Under the pieces are notes generated by a model. That model was not told where the DNA came from. It saw nothing but the letters and a program-made list of their open reading frames with translations, and did not search any database. This document shows positions 46,708 to 58,769 of a stretch of 64,000 nt of DNA, piece by piece. This stretch comes from Megamerina dolium (Eukaryota > Arthropoda > Insecta > Diptera > Megamerinidae): positions 64,883,765-64,947,764 of the forward strand of contig OY978526.1 in assembly GCA_963854835.1 (NCBI GenBank), given 5' to 3'. The position numbers were made by a program, and so were the translations under genes. The stretch's first letter is position 1. Each line of letters starts with the position of its first letter.

Positions 46708-48042
46708 TTATTTTAGGCAACGAAGTTTATGCAGAATTTTTTCAAAAACTACGTATCCACCGAAATATCTCTTGGATTGTGTTTCAGCTATTTTACCTAC
46801 GTCTGTTTGCTTTGGCATACGTGCTGACTCGTCTTTTGCAAGCTCATCTATAGATACTTCTAAGGATGGTGTACTTGTAATGTTATCCTCTTTCTGGATG
46901 GAGATAATTGGCTCAAAGTCCCATTCTAACAGCAAATTGTGCCCTAACCACTTGCATAGACGCCAGGCGACCAAGAATATATTTTAACTCATATACCGAT
47001 GGATGACTATTTGCACCAAGTGATGATCTCACTTTGAAGAAAAAATTTTCAAGGGCATCCTGATTCAGCTTGACATAATAAATTAAATTAATTTTTGAAA
47101 TTAAGCATTGATTTAAATCCACCAATACAACAAACAGTACCAACGACTTCATATATTCAATATAGCTTACGATTGTCTCCCAAAACCTCCTCAAAACCAT
47201 CAATTGTATCACTTGCAGTACTACATTGCAAGTCATGCCGAATTGCTACTTCATCAACAGCAAACAACATAGCCGAGATTCTTTAGGCATTTTCTGTACA
47301 ATTGCCTTTAAATTTTCAACAAAATTTTTGTTGATTCCAGGACATACCATTTTTACTGGACGCCATCTATTCAGCGTTGATTTATGAGGTAAATTGAAAC
47401 CCAATTCGTCCTTCAAAAAACTATATGCCCATGTTGAGATGTAATTAATATTCTGTGATAACATTATTTCTTCCTCAGTGTACCGAGAGTGTAACATTTT
47501 GCAAAATGTTACTGTATGTTCGCGACTTGCTGCTTCAATTGATTGATTTCTGCATTTTCCTTTATCATCAATCGCTGAAATCCTCTTATTTTTTTAAGCC
47601 CTACTCTGCTTTATATGACAACTGTCAAATAATTCATCACATTTTGCGCAAACTTTTTTGAAACGTTGACGTTGCTTTTCCCTAACGCTATACTTGTAAA
47701 ATTCTTCGAAAGTGATGTCTCCCTCCACTGGTTTTATGACGGTATATATTTTTGAAACATTCAAAACTTCCCCTTTGGATGAGTCATCACTGTCAGATAG
47801 ATCATTTAAAGTAGATTGCAGTTCATCAGCAAACGATAGAACTGCCTGTTTTTTTATATATTTACCACCAAAACATTCATTAGAAAAATGTCGCCCACAA
47901 ACAAACAACTTTTGAGTTGTCTGAAGATTTTCGATTCGCAGCGCACAAATCCACAGCTCTAAAGTGCAACGATTACTTGGAAATTTAAAATAGCGGGTCG
48001 ATCGTTTATAATTTTTTACACAACATCGTTTTCTGTCCTTAC
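46708..48042 (-). pseudogene. P-element/THAP9-like transposase pseudogene
   Basis: The minus strand shows, in order, a THAP zinc-finger region (RCCVKNYKRSTRYFKFPSN...FVCGRHFSNECF, giving the C...C...C-x2-H pattern), an acidic linker (LNDLSDSDDSS), LGFNLPHKSTLNRWRP with the spacing of the P-type helix region, then DEVAIRHDLQCSTASDTIDGFEEV in a shifted frame. It ends with NQDALENFFFKVRSSLGANSHPSVYELKYILGR, characteristic of P-element transposase C-terminal parts. At least one frameshift splits it. The 5' end is cut by a Harbinger element at 48,043. Confidence 0.8.
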
Positions 48043-48045
48043 TAA

Positions 48046-48845
48046 TGCCGTGGTTATATTATCAATCAATTGAACTCCAATAAAAAAAATTGTTGTTGGT
48101 TTCAAAATGAAAAATGAACTCCAAAAGTGAACATATGCATGTCAATCAGTTCTGATTGCTGTTCACAAACATTTCATCAATCATTGGAATTGTCTAAAAT
48201 TGCTAGCGATATAGCAAAACATGGTATCCGGGCAAAAATTCAGTCCTTTGAAGCCAATATAGGAAAAAGTTGATAACTATTAACACCAGCACTGCCAGTT
48301 GTTGATCTGGCGGTATTGCATTTCCAACTGGTGTTTCACTTTTTTTTATATCCTTTTCAATGAGCCGCTGGATGGTCTGGAATTTCGCATCGATCATCCT
48401 TATATAATTCTTGAAGGCCCATATGTCGTTATGTTGTAAATCCTTTGTCAGGAATGTGAAACAGCCGTCAAAAGGTCAATACTATTTTTAAGTTCGAACT
48501 ATTTTACTATTTTTATTTCGACTAATAAGGAGTTATATTTCGTTTTCTTAATATTTGATAAATTCATCTGATTTTCCACGCGGAAACTTGTCTTTCGGCA
48601 TAATCTAGTTCGAAGGCAAGAGATACAAACTATGCACTCGTTTCTCTTCCCTTGTCGACGAATTCTAGTTTGTGGGAACACAAGTGTTTGCGTGGAAAAA
48701 CATACATCAACTGCATCATACGAAGATACAAAATATCACACCTCTGTCTCAGCAATCATGTGTAACCATCCAACAATCTAACTTGGTGAAACGAAAAATG
48801 GATGCCATGTTTGGCGTTCAATTGACTGGTAATATAACCACGGCA
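48046..48845. mobile_element. PIF/Harbinger-like element with TAA target duplication
   Basis: Exactly 800 bp with inverted ends TGCCGTGGTTATATTA (about 35 bp with three differences, continuing to TCAATTGAAC) and TAA directly on both sides (48,043-48,045 and 48,846-48,848), the PIF/Harbinger target pattern. A minus-strand frame at 48,397-48,203 reads FQTIQRLIEKDIKKSET...AIPPDQQLAVLVL, resembling the start of the Harbinger nuclease domain. It is a deletion derivative, not autonomous, inserted at the amino-terminal end of the P-like transposase pseudogene. Confidence 0.75.
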
Positions 48846-49149
48846 TAACTGTTTTTGAACATTATCTGTATCCCACATACATATCCTCTCCGTGCCCTTT
48901 TGAAAAATAAATTCATACAATATATAATTGTATTTCGATATGTAGCTATATTAATTTTTAAAAAATGAACTACAATTTACTATTGGTGATACTAATTTTT
49001 ATCACTGCTTTTACTTTCATGCCTTAATAAATCTTGCCTTTTATATTTAAAGCAACAAAAGATATGTAGATAGAAATATACGTGCGATTGCAACGTTAAA
49101 GAGAAAAATTTTGAAAATATAACAATTGAGCTAAAAGCTCGTAGGATAG

Positions 49150-49480
49150 CATAGTAAAAATCTTTTTTTAGTAAAATTTAATTTTAATATTCAATATAGT
49201 TGCCTTTAAGGGCATCACAACGATTATAGCGGACAAACAATTTTTCGATACCATTTTTATAGTACGTGTTTTCTTTAACCTCAAAATAAGCCCTGGCTGA
49301 CTGTTGATTGAAATCTGGAGTGTAGTGATGCAGCGATGTTTCATCCATTGTACATATCATAGGCCATTTTCATCGACGGAAAATTCGTCTTTATTACACT
49401 TGAATATCGCTAAGCTATCTCGAGCAACTACACTTTAAAATCATTCAAAATTGTTTTGTGGACTTTTTTGATGTTTCCGT
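49150..49480 (-). pseudogene. mariner transposase remnant
   Basis: The minus strand reads DETSLHHYTPDFNQQ (around the first catalytic aspartate), then directly RAYFEVKENTYYKNGIEKL and RYNRCDALKGNYIE (carboxyl terminus). The central part with the other catalytic residues is deleted. Confidence 0.75.
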
Positions 49481-49867
49481 TTCTAACAGCCTCTTTCGGG
49501 CATCCACTTCGTGCATTATCTGCTTGCTCTACCAAAGTAAATATGCAATTGCGAGAATAATTTCTGTAATCAATAAAAAAAAAGAGTCAAAAGAAAAAAA
49601 AGAGGGTAATCGAGTTTATTCGTTTGTCATATCTATTAATATAGATTTGTTTATTTTTGTTTATATTTACAATAATTTGGCGTGTTGTTGAAATGTCCCG
49701 AGCACATTCCAGTAGCCTATAGTAGCCAATAGTGCTGTTTTTTTTACTTTCCAACACTATAACTCAGGTCGATTAAAATATAAGCAAGTTCAATTGAACT
49801 CTGTTAAAATAGATGATGTCGCTTATTTTTGTTTGTGCTTTGCATGCGGTTCGGCAAATAAGTCAGT

Positions 49868-49908
49868 GTTCTTTTGCAACTCGCGTGCAAAAGAATGCAG
49901 CTAATGTA
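49868..49908. repeat. Solo end of MITE family 2
   Basis: About 40 bp matching the right terminus of the 33,754-34,310 element, including the palindrome CTTTTGCAACTCGCGTGCAAAAG and AATGCAGCTA. No partner arm is nearby. Confidence 0.65.
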
Positions 49909-50390
49909 ATCAGAAATAAGCTCAAAAGCCAAACTAGGACTTCTCTGGTATTAAAAGTTCTCTGGTTTCAGGCGAGGAACTCAACATCAAAATTTTCGCT
50001 CTTGACGTTGCTTCGTTATTTGTAAACATTTTTATTATAAACGCTATTTTTGGCATATTTCTCTTATTTAAAGTTTTAAAGATTGTTTTATAAAATGAAA
50101 AATGAAAAACGTTTAAGTGACATTGTAGGACTTTATCGATTTCATGGAGTTTGTAAATATAACTTTATGTTTATGGATGAGATTTTCGACAAATGTTCGA
50201 TAAAAGTGGTACTTCTTTTATCATTTAATTGTAATTGATTCAATAATTTTGTTCACATTTTCATATTAATTTTCATATAACAATAATTTATTGTCTGAAA
50301 TGTATGTAAAATTCTCTTAAAATATGGTAAGTGATTTCGACTTCGGTTGTTGAGCGATTGGAGCAATTGTCACAATTGCTTGAAAAACCT

Positions 50391-52672
<2,282 letters not shown>

Positions 52673-52773
52673 CTGGTATGGAGCTTCAACTTAACGTGAA
52701 ATCATACTGTCAATAAACCATGTCATTTTAATTTAAATTACATTTATAGTGAAAATGTAACACCTAATATGTT

Positions 52774-52874
52774 GTAATCCTCTTTTATTTTGAGAATTAA
52801 CTCATAGAGTTAATGCCCGAGTTAATTCGAATTAACTCGGTAATCCGGAATTAGGCTGCCGTCCGTCTAGGCTA
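52774..52874 (-). mobile_element. Harbinger-type MITE, copy D (one end)
   Basis: About 100 bp matching the GAGTTAATTCGAATTAACTC end of the family and terminating AATTAGGCTGCCGTCCGTCTAG GCTA then TTA. It is separated by only 9 bp plus a TTA from copy E. Confidence 0.85.
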
Positions 52875-52886
52875 TTATAGAACTTA

Positions 52887-53413
52887 TAGCCTAGACAGAC
52901 GGCAGCCTAATTCCGGATTACCGGCGCACTTTATCCGAATAAAATAATAACCTGACAGACGGCAATATTGCGGATTAACTAAACGGCTGATTGCTGTTTT
53001 ATTAGGTCTGTCCACTTACATTACTATCACTATCAATTTCTGTCATCTATCACTCTCGATATGAGAAAATCTACAAGAAGTACGTGAACTGAAAACTATC
53101 AGAAACTTGTAAATTGACATTCACCGTTCGTAATTGACAGCTGGATTTATTTGTTCGCCAACACTTTTCATGTTGAAAACTGTAAACAAATCTTGAAAGG
53201 TTTTTGTAGCGAAGGCACCCAATATTTTGTAAAATGGATGGAGAAAAATTCACAATAGACAATTTTCAGCAGTGTTGCCATCGCAAATTGCCCTAATCCT
53301 CTTTTATTTTGAGAATTAACTCATAGAGTTTATGCGGATTAGCTGCATTTAATGCCCGAGTTAATTCGAATTAACTCGGTAATCCGGAATTAGGCTGCCG
53401 TCTGTCTAGGCTA
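52887..53413 (-). mobile_element. Harbinger-type MITE, copy E (full length, 527 bp)
   Basis: Best-preserved copy. The ends TAGCCTAGACAGACGGCAGC and its complement are bracketed by TTA at 52,884-52,886 and 53,414-53,416, a 3-bp target duplication typical of PIF/Harbinger. The internal motif CTGACAGACGGCA repeats the terminal motif. It ends about 290 bp upstream of the Tbca start codon. Confidence 0.88.
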
Positions 53414-53418
53414 TTAAA

Positions 53419-53565
53419 ATGATAACACCAAAAAAGGTTTGGAGTGCTGCGTCCTATATTAACCTTTCAAATCAATTGCATATTCAAAATGCAGTTGGTA
53501 ACTCAAATGTCAAATTAATACGTCAAGCAGTAAAAACAGTATCAAGGGGGCCGCAGTATTTAAAG
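53419..53565 (+). other. Possible small coding exon upstream of Tbca (49 codons)
   Basis: An ATG lies three bases after the MITE E target duplication and opens 49 sense codons (MITPKKVWSAASYINLSNQ... to GPQYLK). It ends exactly at a good donor, AAG/GTGAGT, in phase 0. Joining it to an AG immediately before the Tbca ATG (53,705-53,706) would keep frame and extend Tbca by 49 residues. An acceptor at 53,701 would instead create a stop and make this a non-coding leader. I do not recognise the peptide. Conserved Tbca starts at 53,707, so the extension is speculative. Confidence 0.3.
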
Positions 53566-53706
53566 GTGAGTCACAAACGAATTTTGAATCATTGAGCCGC
53601 ACTTGGAATCTTTCATTTTCACAATTTTACACAATACATATCGGCAAAATCAAAGTAAGTTAAATGTAATATGCAATTTTTAAACAAATCATAATAAACA
53701 GCATAG

Positions 53707-54118
53707 ATGACAGATCCGCGTCTAAGGCAATTGACAATTAAAACCGGTGTAGTTAAGCGTTTGACCAAAGAGAAATGTGTCTATGAAAAGGAAGTACAAA
53801 CCGAGAAAAAGCGTTTCGAGAAATTTAAGAGTGACGGTGCCGATGAACATGTGCTCAAAAAACAAGAGGAAGTCATACAGGAGTGTCTAATGATGCTGCC
53901 AGATTCATCAAGAAGGTAACTAAAGAAATTCTATAACCACATGTAAACATTGCAGTGATTTACATATATTTTGTATTATTTCCATTACAAGATTGCAAAA
54001 GGAATATGAGTCATTAGATAAATTTCTAAAAGATGAGGACGAATTGAAGGAAACTAAGGAGTATGATACTGCACTTCAAGTTTTAAGTGAAGCAAAAGAA
54101 ATAATCGATAAAGCTTAA
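53707..54118 (+). CDS. Tbca: Tubulin-specific chaperone A (cofactor A)
   Basis: Cytosolic chaperone that binds beta-tubulin during tubulin dimer assembly. Exons 53707-53915 and 53992-54118 (intron 76 nt) give 111 residues, the usual length. The start MTDPRLRQLTIKTGVVKRL matches the family opening (M-x-DPR-x-RQ-x-x-IKTGVVKRL). The rest is helical and charge-rich (KEVQTEKKRFEKFKSD, then LQKEYESLDKFLKDED), fitting the three-helix coiled coil. It lies 110 bp upstream of the next same-strand gene, so intergenic space is minimal. Confidence 0.93.
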
Positions 54119-54228
54119 CACTATTAAATTAAGATCCACACATTAATATTCTAATACCTATAATTATAAGCATTTTGAAGAATTGTATTTTCAACTAATT
54201 TTTATACTATATTACACTAATTTTAACA

Positions 54229-55076
54229 ATGGATTCCACTAAAAAACTACAAAATATTACGCAGCTAAAAGCTGAATTACAAACAGTTATAAAAAATATT
54301 ACTAAGTTGGAGGCTGAAGATTCCTCAACCTCCGCATGTAAGGATACTATGGAACTTACAGACTGCCTATTAAAACATTTAGAGAAAGAACCATTGAAAA
54401 AAGTTGCTAAAAAAATTATAGAACGCAAGAGAAGACGTCTTATAAATAAGCATCGAAAGAATAAAGTGAGAATTCTTCGTACTAAGAAATTGCAAATGAA
54501 TAGCAGCCAAACATTATCTGATGCGAAAACTATAGCAGACAAACAGCAAATTACTATGAACTCCCAAGAGGACGATGCTGCACCAACAAATACCAAAATT
54601 TCACCCTCGCACATGCGATTGTGCAAACAGCATGATGCACAACAATTCCTGCGTAGGTTTGAATTGTTGAAAATGTTGTATTGGTCACGTAGTCAAGGAG
54701 ATGTTGTACAGACACGGCATTTTGCGGTACAAATGAACAATTTGCAAAGCATTTGGAATAATATTCTGCTAGAAAATACGCCACAACATACACGAGAAAG
54801 TAATATTGAAGATCAATGGAACGAAGTATTTTTTGGTATCAGCGAAATGACTTACTATGTTGCCAAACAATGTAAAATAAGTGATTTCTTACAAATTAGG
54901 TAATATAGATAATGCAATATATGCCGTAATTAGTTTTATATTCTTAATTATTTTGCAGACGTACGTGGGATACATACTTAACAAATAAAAAATATGGTTC
55001 TTCAATTCCAATTGGTTGGATTCTACCTGAGCAGAATGCTAATGAACGTTGGATAACTTATAGGAAGAATACTTGA
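54229..55076 (+). CDS. Putative PDCD7/U11-59K-like protein
   Basis: Exons 54229-54899 and 54959-55076 (intron 59 nt, junction AG/ACG in phase 2) give 262 residues. The N-half is helical and charged, with a strongly basic helix ERKRRRLINKHRKNK near 65-79. The C-half contains HDAQQFLRRFELLKMLYWSR, then QFRR-like ISDFLQIRRTWDTYL, and ends with SIPIGWILPEQNANERWITY. The final RR-x-WD-x-Y ... IP-x-GW motif resembles my recollection of the C-terminus of PDCD7, the U11/U12 di-snRNP 59K protein of the minor spliceosome. That identity is tentative, while the gene model is strong. It converges on awd. Confidence 0.55.
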
Positions 55077-55352
55077 TTTAATTTTTAATTTTAATGTACA
55101 AGTTTACTAATAAATCTAATAATATCCGACTCCTTGTTACATACATGCATTAAACGCAACCGTGTAGGCAAGGTTGGGTATCGACCTTGATGACCATCAA
55201 ATCTGCAATGGCAAATATGCCCCCATAAAAATATATACGGAATAACATTTTCTTCGAAATGGAATTTAGCTTCCTGGAATTATATTTTATTCGTAATCTT
55301 TTTGTCTTATATTACAATTATGAAAATGCACTGCATCAGCGAATCGGTTAAT

Positions 55353-56080
55353 TTATTCGTAGACCCAATTCTCAGCAGCTGGTGTCCAGGAAACCAATTC
55401 TTTCTCGTTGAACCACAAAGCAATTTCTTTGTTGGCTGATTCAACTGCATCAGAACCATGAATAATGTTGCGACCAACTTGAATACAGAAATCGCCACGA
55501 ATTGTGCCTGGCAAAGAGTCAGCAGGGTTGGTTGCACCGAGCATTTGACGGCCAGTTTTGACAACATTCAAACCCTCCCACACCATGGGAACCACTGGGC
55601 CAGAGCTCATGTAGTTGACCAAACCGGGGAAGAAGGGACGAGCGGACAAATCAGCATAGTGCTTTTCCAACAACTCCTTAGAAGCCTATGTACAGGAAGA
55701 TGAAAAAAAAAATGCATGCAGCGATATTATTACAAACGTCAAACGATCGATATTTGTGCCTCGCTCGCATCACATAACCTCAAACAAAAGCATATTGGAT
55801 TTAAGGTTATAAGCGCAGCGCTGTCGGCGTTCGTTGTAATTTAATTATATGCACTTTACCCTACACATCATATCTTTACACTTACCCACGTGAATTTCAT
55901 GGCCACCAATTTGAAGCCTTTTTGTTCAAAGCGTTCAATGATTTTGCCAACGAGTCCACGTTGGACACCATCGGGTTTAACCATGATAAAAGTGCGCTCC
56001 TTATTTGGTGCCATTGCGTACGAGAACAACGAGAATATTGCCAAGACTGATGCGATCATCACAAAATTACTCTTTATCAT
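55353..56080 (-). CDS. awd: Nucleoside diphosphate kinase (abnormal wing discs)
   Basis: Transfers gamma-phosphate from ATP to nucleoside diphosphates through a phosphohistidine. Minus-strand exons 56014(or 56080)-55886 and 55685-55353 flank a 200-nt intron. From the ATG at 56,014 the protein is 153 residues, the canonical length, beginning [20 protein letters not shown]. It carries active-site H119 in NIIHGSDA and P97 (the Killer-of-prune position) in ATNPADS. An in-frame ATG at 56,080 adds 22 hydrophobic residues ([22 protein letters not shown]) that look like a signal peptide, and the frame stays open to 56,191. Poly(A) signal on the minus strand at 55,291-55,286. Confidence 0.95.
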
Positions 56081-56394
56081 AGCCCCACAAATAGACTGAG
56101 AGAGAAAGAGACCGCAAATCAACCATGAAAAGAAGCCGCAGCAACGGCCATTTTTCCTAAAAAAAATTAGACAAAAGCCAGCCAAATTCACAGTTGTATT
56201 TTATTGGCACTTTCCTGATAATAAATATTTAAGAAATATTAAACAATATGGCGTGATTATGATTTTCGTTTCGGATAATTCAAGCAATTTCTTAAGAAAG
56301 CTACTATCTTGACAGTTGAAACAATGAGAATTCTCCGTTAATATCCATAAGTAGGCATTTTTGAATGATGCGCGAATTTAATACGAACTATAAT

Positions 56395-56695
56395 AGAGCG
56401 TCGTGGTTCAATCCCCGGCTGATGCATAACGAATTTAATATCAAAAAGATTTTTTTTTCGAACGGTACCCACCTGTCGGCAGGCAATTGGCAATTCTTCC
56501 GACATTAACAACTTGCTATGAAAAAGCTTCTAAAAGAACTCTGTGACAAAGCGCAGAAAAAGTTATGTCACAAGGTTTCTGTCGTTCGGAACCGGCTAAA
56601 ATAAGTACGTCCCTTATAATACTGTCCAAAATTTAACACGCACAGCAGTAATGGAAGAGAAGGTCGGTCAATGAGCCCGTCGGGGCTTTAAGTGC

Positions 56696-56700
<5 letters not shown>
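56395..56700 (+). mobile_element. tRNA-derived SINE, copy 2 (5'-truncated head)
   Basis: It begins within the tRNA-like head (GTGGTTCAATCCCCGGCTGA, with the B box) and continues with the same body as 19,867-20,165: CGAACGGTACCCACCTGTCGG, AATTCTTCCGACATTAACAA, CAAGGTTTCTGTCGTTCGGAA, ATGAGCCCGTCGGGGC and GTGCCACA. The tail runs into (TA)n, which hosts the Tc1-type insertion. The two copies differ by several indels, so they are old relative to each other. Confidence 0.8.
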
Positions 56701-56741
<41 letters not shown>

Positions 56742-56744
<3 letters not shown>

Positions 56745-58397
56745 TATTGTGCAAAACTTAAGCAACTGGCATAGTGCTCTCATTGATTTCAAATTTACTA
56801 AAAAATAAAAGCGCTTAGATTGAATGTTTTAATATTTATTTGTTCCTTCATTAAATACATAAAAAACAACAACAACAAAAGTTCGGTATTCTTACGAAAT
56901 TAACTGTAAACAACAAAAAACAAATTATACTCATATTTCATCTGTGCAAAACTTAAGCAACTTTTAATATTTTGTGTAGTAAACCTTATTTTTAATTACT
57001 GCAGCACACCTTTTGGGCATAGAAGCTACTAATTTCGTTAAATATGATTTATTTATATTTTCCCATTCAGTTTTGAGGCCTAAAAATAGTTCGTCTTTAT
57101 TTTTAAAGCGCTTTGAGCGCAAGCCTCGTTTTAAAATTGAAAACAAATTTTCAATAGGATTCAAGTCGGGCGATTGTGCCGGCCAATCAAGCACTTGAAT
57201 CTTATTTGACTGTAGCCAATCCTTCACATACTTCGATGTGTATTTCGGATCATTGTCGTGCTGAAACACCCATCGAAGTGGCATATTCCATTCCGCAAAA
57301 GGCAACATTGCAGTTTCTAAGATGTCCTTATACATAAATCTGTCCATTTTGTGGTCAATCCTATGCAACGGACCAAGTCCACTCCCCGAAAAACACGCCC
57401 ACACCATGACGTTCCCTCCTCCATGCTTTACAGTCTTTTTACAGTATCGCGGATTGAGGCCTTCACCTTTCACATGTCGAACTCTTATTATTCCGTCTGA
57501 ATTAAATAAATTTATTTTAACTTCATCACTGAACAGTACGCCAAACCACTTTTTTATGGACCAGCCCACGTACTTCTTAGCAAATTCAAGTCTGGAAAAA
57601 AAATATATGTTGTTGTTTTTGTTTTGAAGGCATTAAACCAAACATACCTTTTTTTTACATGTTTTGGTGTAAGCATTGGTTTCTTTACCGCTTTGTAGCT
57701 TTTTAAACCAGCTTTAATCAAATGCCTTCTTACTGTGCTTGAATCGACATTTAAATTAAGAGTATTTACTATATCTTTTGAAGACATGAACGGATTTTTT
57801 TTAATCAATTTTTTAATTTGAATAGCTTCCCTATAAGAAATTTTTTGAGGTCTTCCTCCTGAATTTCGATCTGTAACGCTACCAGTTTTTTCAAATAATC
57901 GTATCCATCTTGATATCATAGATTTGTTGATATTTAATGATTTTGCAATGTCATTCTGTGGTTTTCCTTCCTTAAATAACGATATAACCTTCATCTTAAA
58001 TTGATGACTATAACGGACACGTTGCATTTTGGATTTCAATATGTTTGAAAGAACTGTGCGCTAAGAAAGACTTTTTTGTACTGAGTTAGATCAATGTTAA
58101 TGCACAAAGCAGAAAAAACTCCGAAAAAGATCCGTTATTTTCTGAACAAAGAAATATCGAACACCTTTGCACTCCGAGTTGCTTAAGTTTTGCACAGATG
58201 AAATATGAGTATAATTTGTTTTTTGTTGTTTACAGTTAATTTCGTAAGAATACCGAACTTTTGTTGTTGTTGTTTTTTATGTATTTAATGAAGGAACAAA
58301 TAAATATTAAAACATTCAATCTAAGCGCTTTTATTTTTTAGTAAATTTGAAATCAATGAGAGCACTATGCCAGTTGCTTAAGTTTTGCACAATACTG
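56742..58397 (-). mobile_element. Minos-like Tc1 transposon, apparently intact
   Basis: 1,656 bp, flanked by TA on both sides (56,740-41 and 58,398-99), beginning CAGTATTG and ending CAATACTG. The terminal inverted repeats are 221 bp (56,742-56,962 and 58,177-58,397), with no difference found by eye. Each contains two direct copies of a 19-bp motif, GTGCAAAACTTAAGCAACT, one near the outside and one at the inner edge, an IR/DR layout. One transposase gene is encoded on the minus strand. Identical repeats and an open reading frame imply a recent insertion. It sits in the (TA)n tail of a SINE. Confidence 0.93.
56964..58039 (-). CDS. Tc1/Minos-type DD34E transposase with a 56-nt intron
   Basis: Cut-and-paste transposase. 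Two minus-strand frames, 58039-57648 and 57591-56964, join across GTATGT...TTTCCAG (57,647-57,592) to give 339 residues, or 334 from the second ATG at 58,024. The N-terminus has paired helix-turn-helix (SHQFKMKVISLFKEGKPQND, ISRWIRLFEKTGSV) and a GRPQ linker. The catalytic triad is DD34E: D in FSDEVKIN, D in FQHDNDPKYTSK, and E in SPDLNPIENLF with exactly 34 residues between the last two. The ending ASMPKRCAAVIKNK is Tc1-like. Minos is known to carry one short intron. No stop or frameshift was found. Confidence 0.92.
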
Positions 58398-58424
58398 TAT
58401 ATATATATTACTTGTTCTTTGAAT

Positions 58425-58625
58425 CCAATGAAATGTATTGTTGAGTAACTCCCAATAATTCAGCAAGCCCCCTTTGAGTTTGACATGGGTCTTAGTCTAA
58501 TAAGGCCTCAAATTTAGCGTCTTCAAACTGGTCTTCCATCACACTCTATCACTGGTATCAAAATCACCTTTTTTGAACCGTCTAAACCAATAATTACAAG
58601 TTTAAATTATTGGAGCGTGTTGTCT
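58425..58625 (-). pseudogene. mariner N-terminal transposase remnant
   Basis: The minus strand reads NYWFRRFKKGDFDTSDRV, then FEDAKFEALLDQDP and RGLAELLGVTQQYISLDS, the helix-turn-helix region of a mariner transposase (WF-RF-SGDFD, ALLDEDPCQTQ, LGVTQQ). A frameshift occurs between the first two parts, and the catalytic domain is missing. Confidence 0.75.
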
Positions 58626-58769
58626 GTATGCCTCACACATCACGCGATGACTTTCCGCTGCACCATTCTGGCCATTGCCGATTTATCTCTTTTTTCCGAT
58701 AGAGAAATCTTATACTTTCACCTGAAAAGTCAACCGCGACAATCTTTACAACCTGGACCAGAAAAGTGA

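Noticed and set aside
55890..56099. Plus-strand frame opposite awd exon 1
   Set aside because: Overlaps the conserved NDP kinase coding strand and has no independent support.
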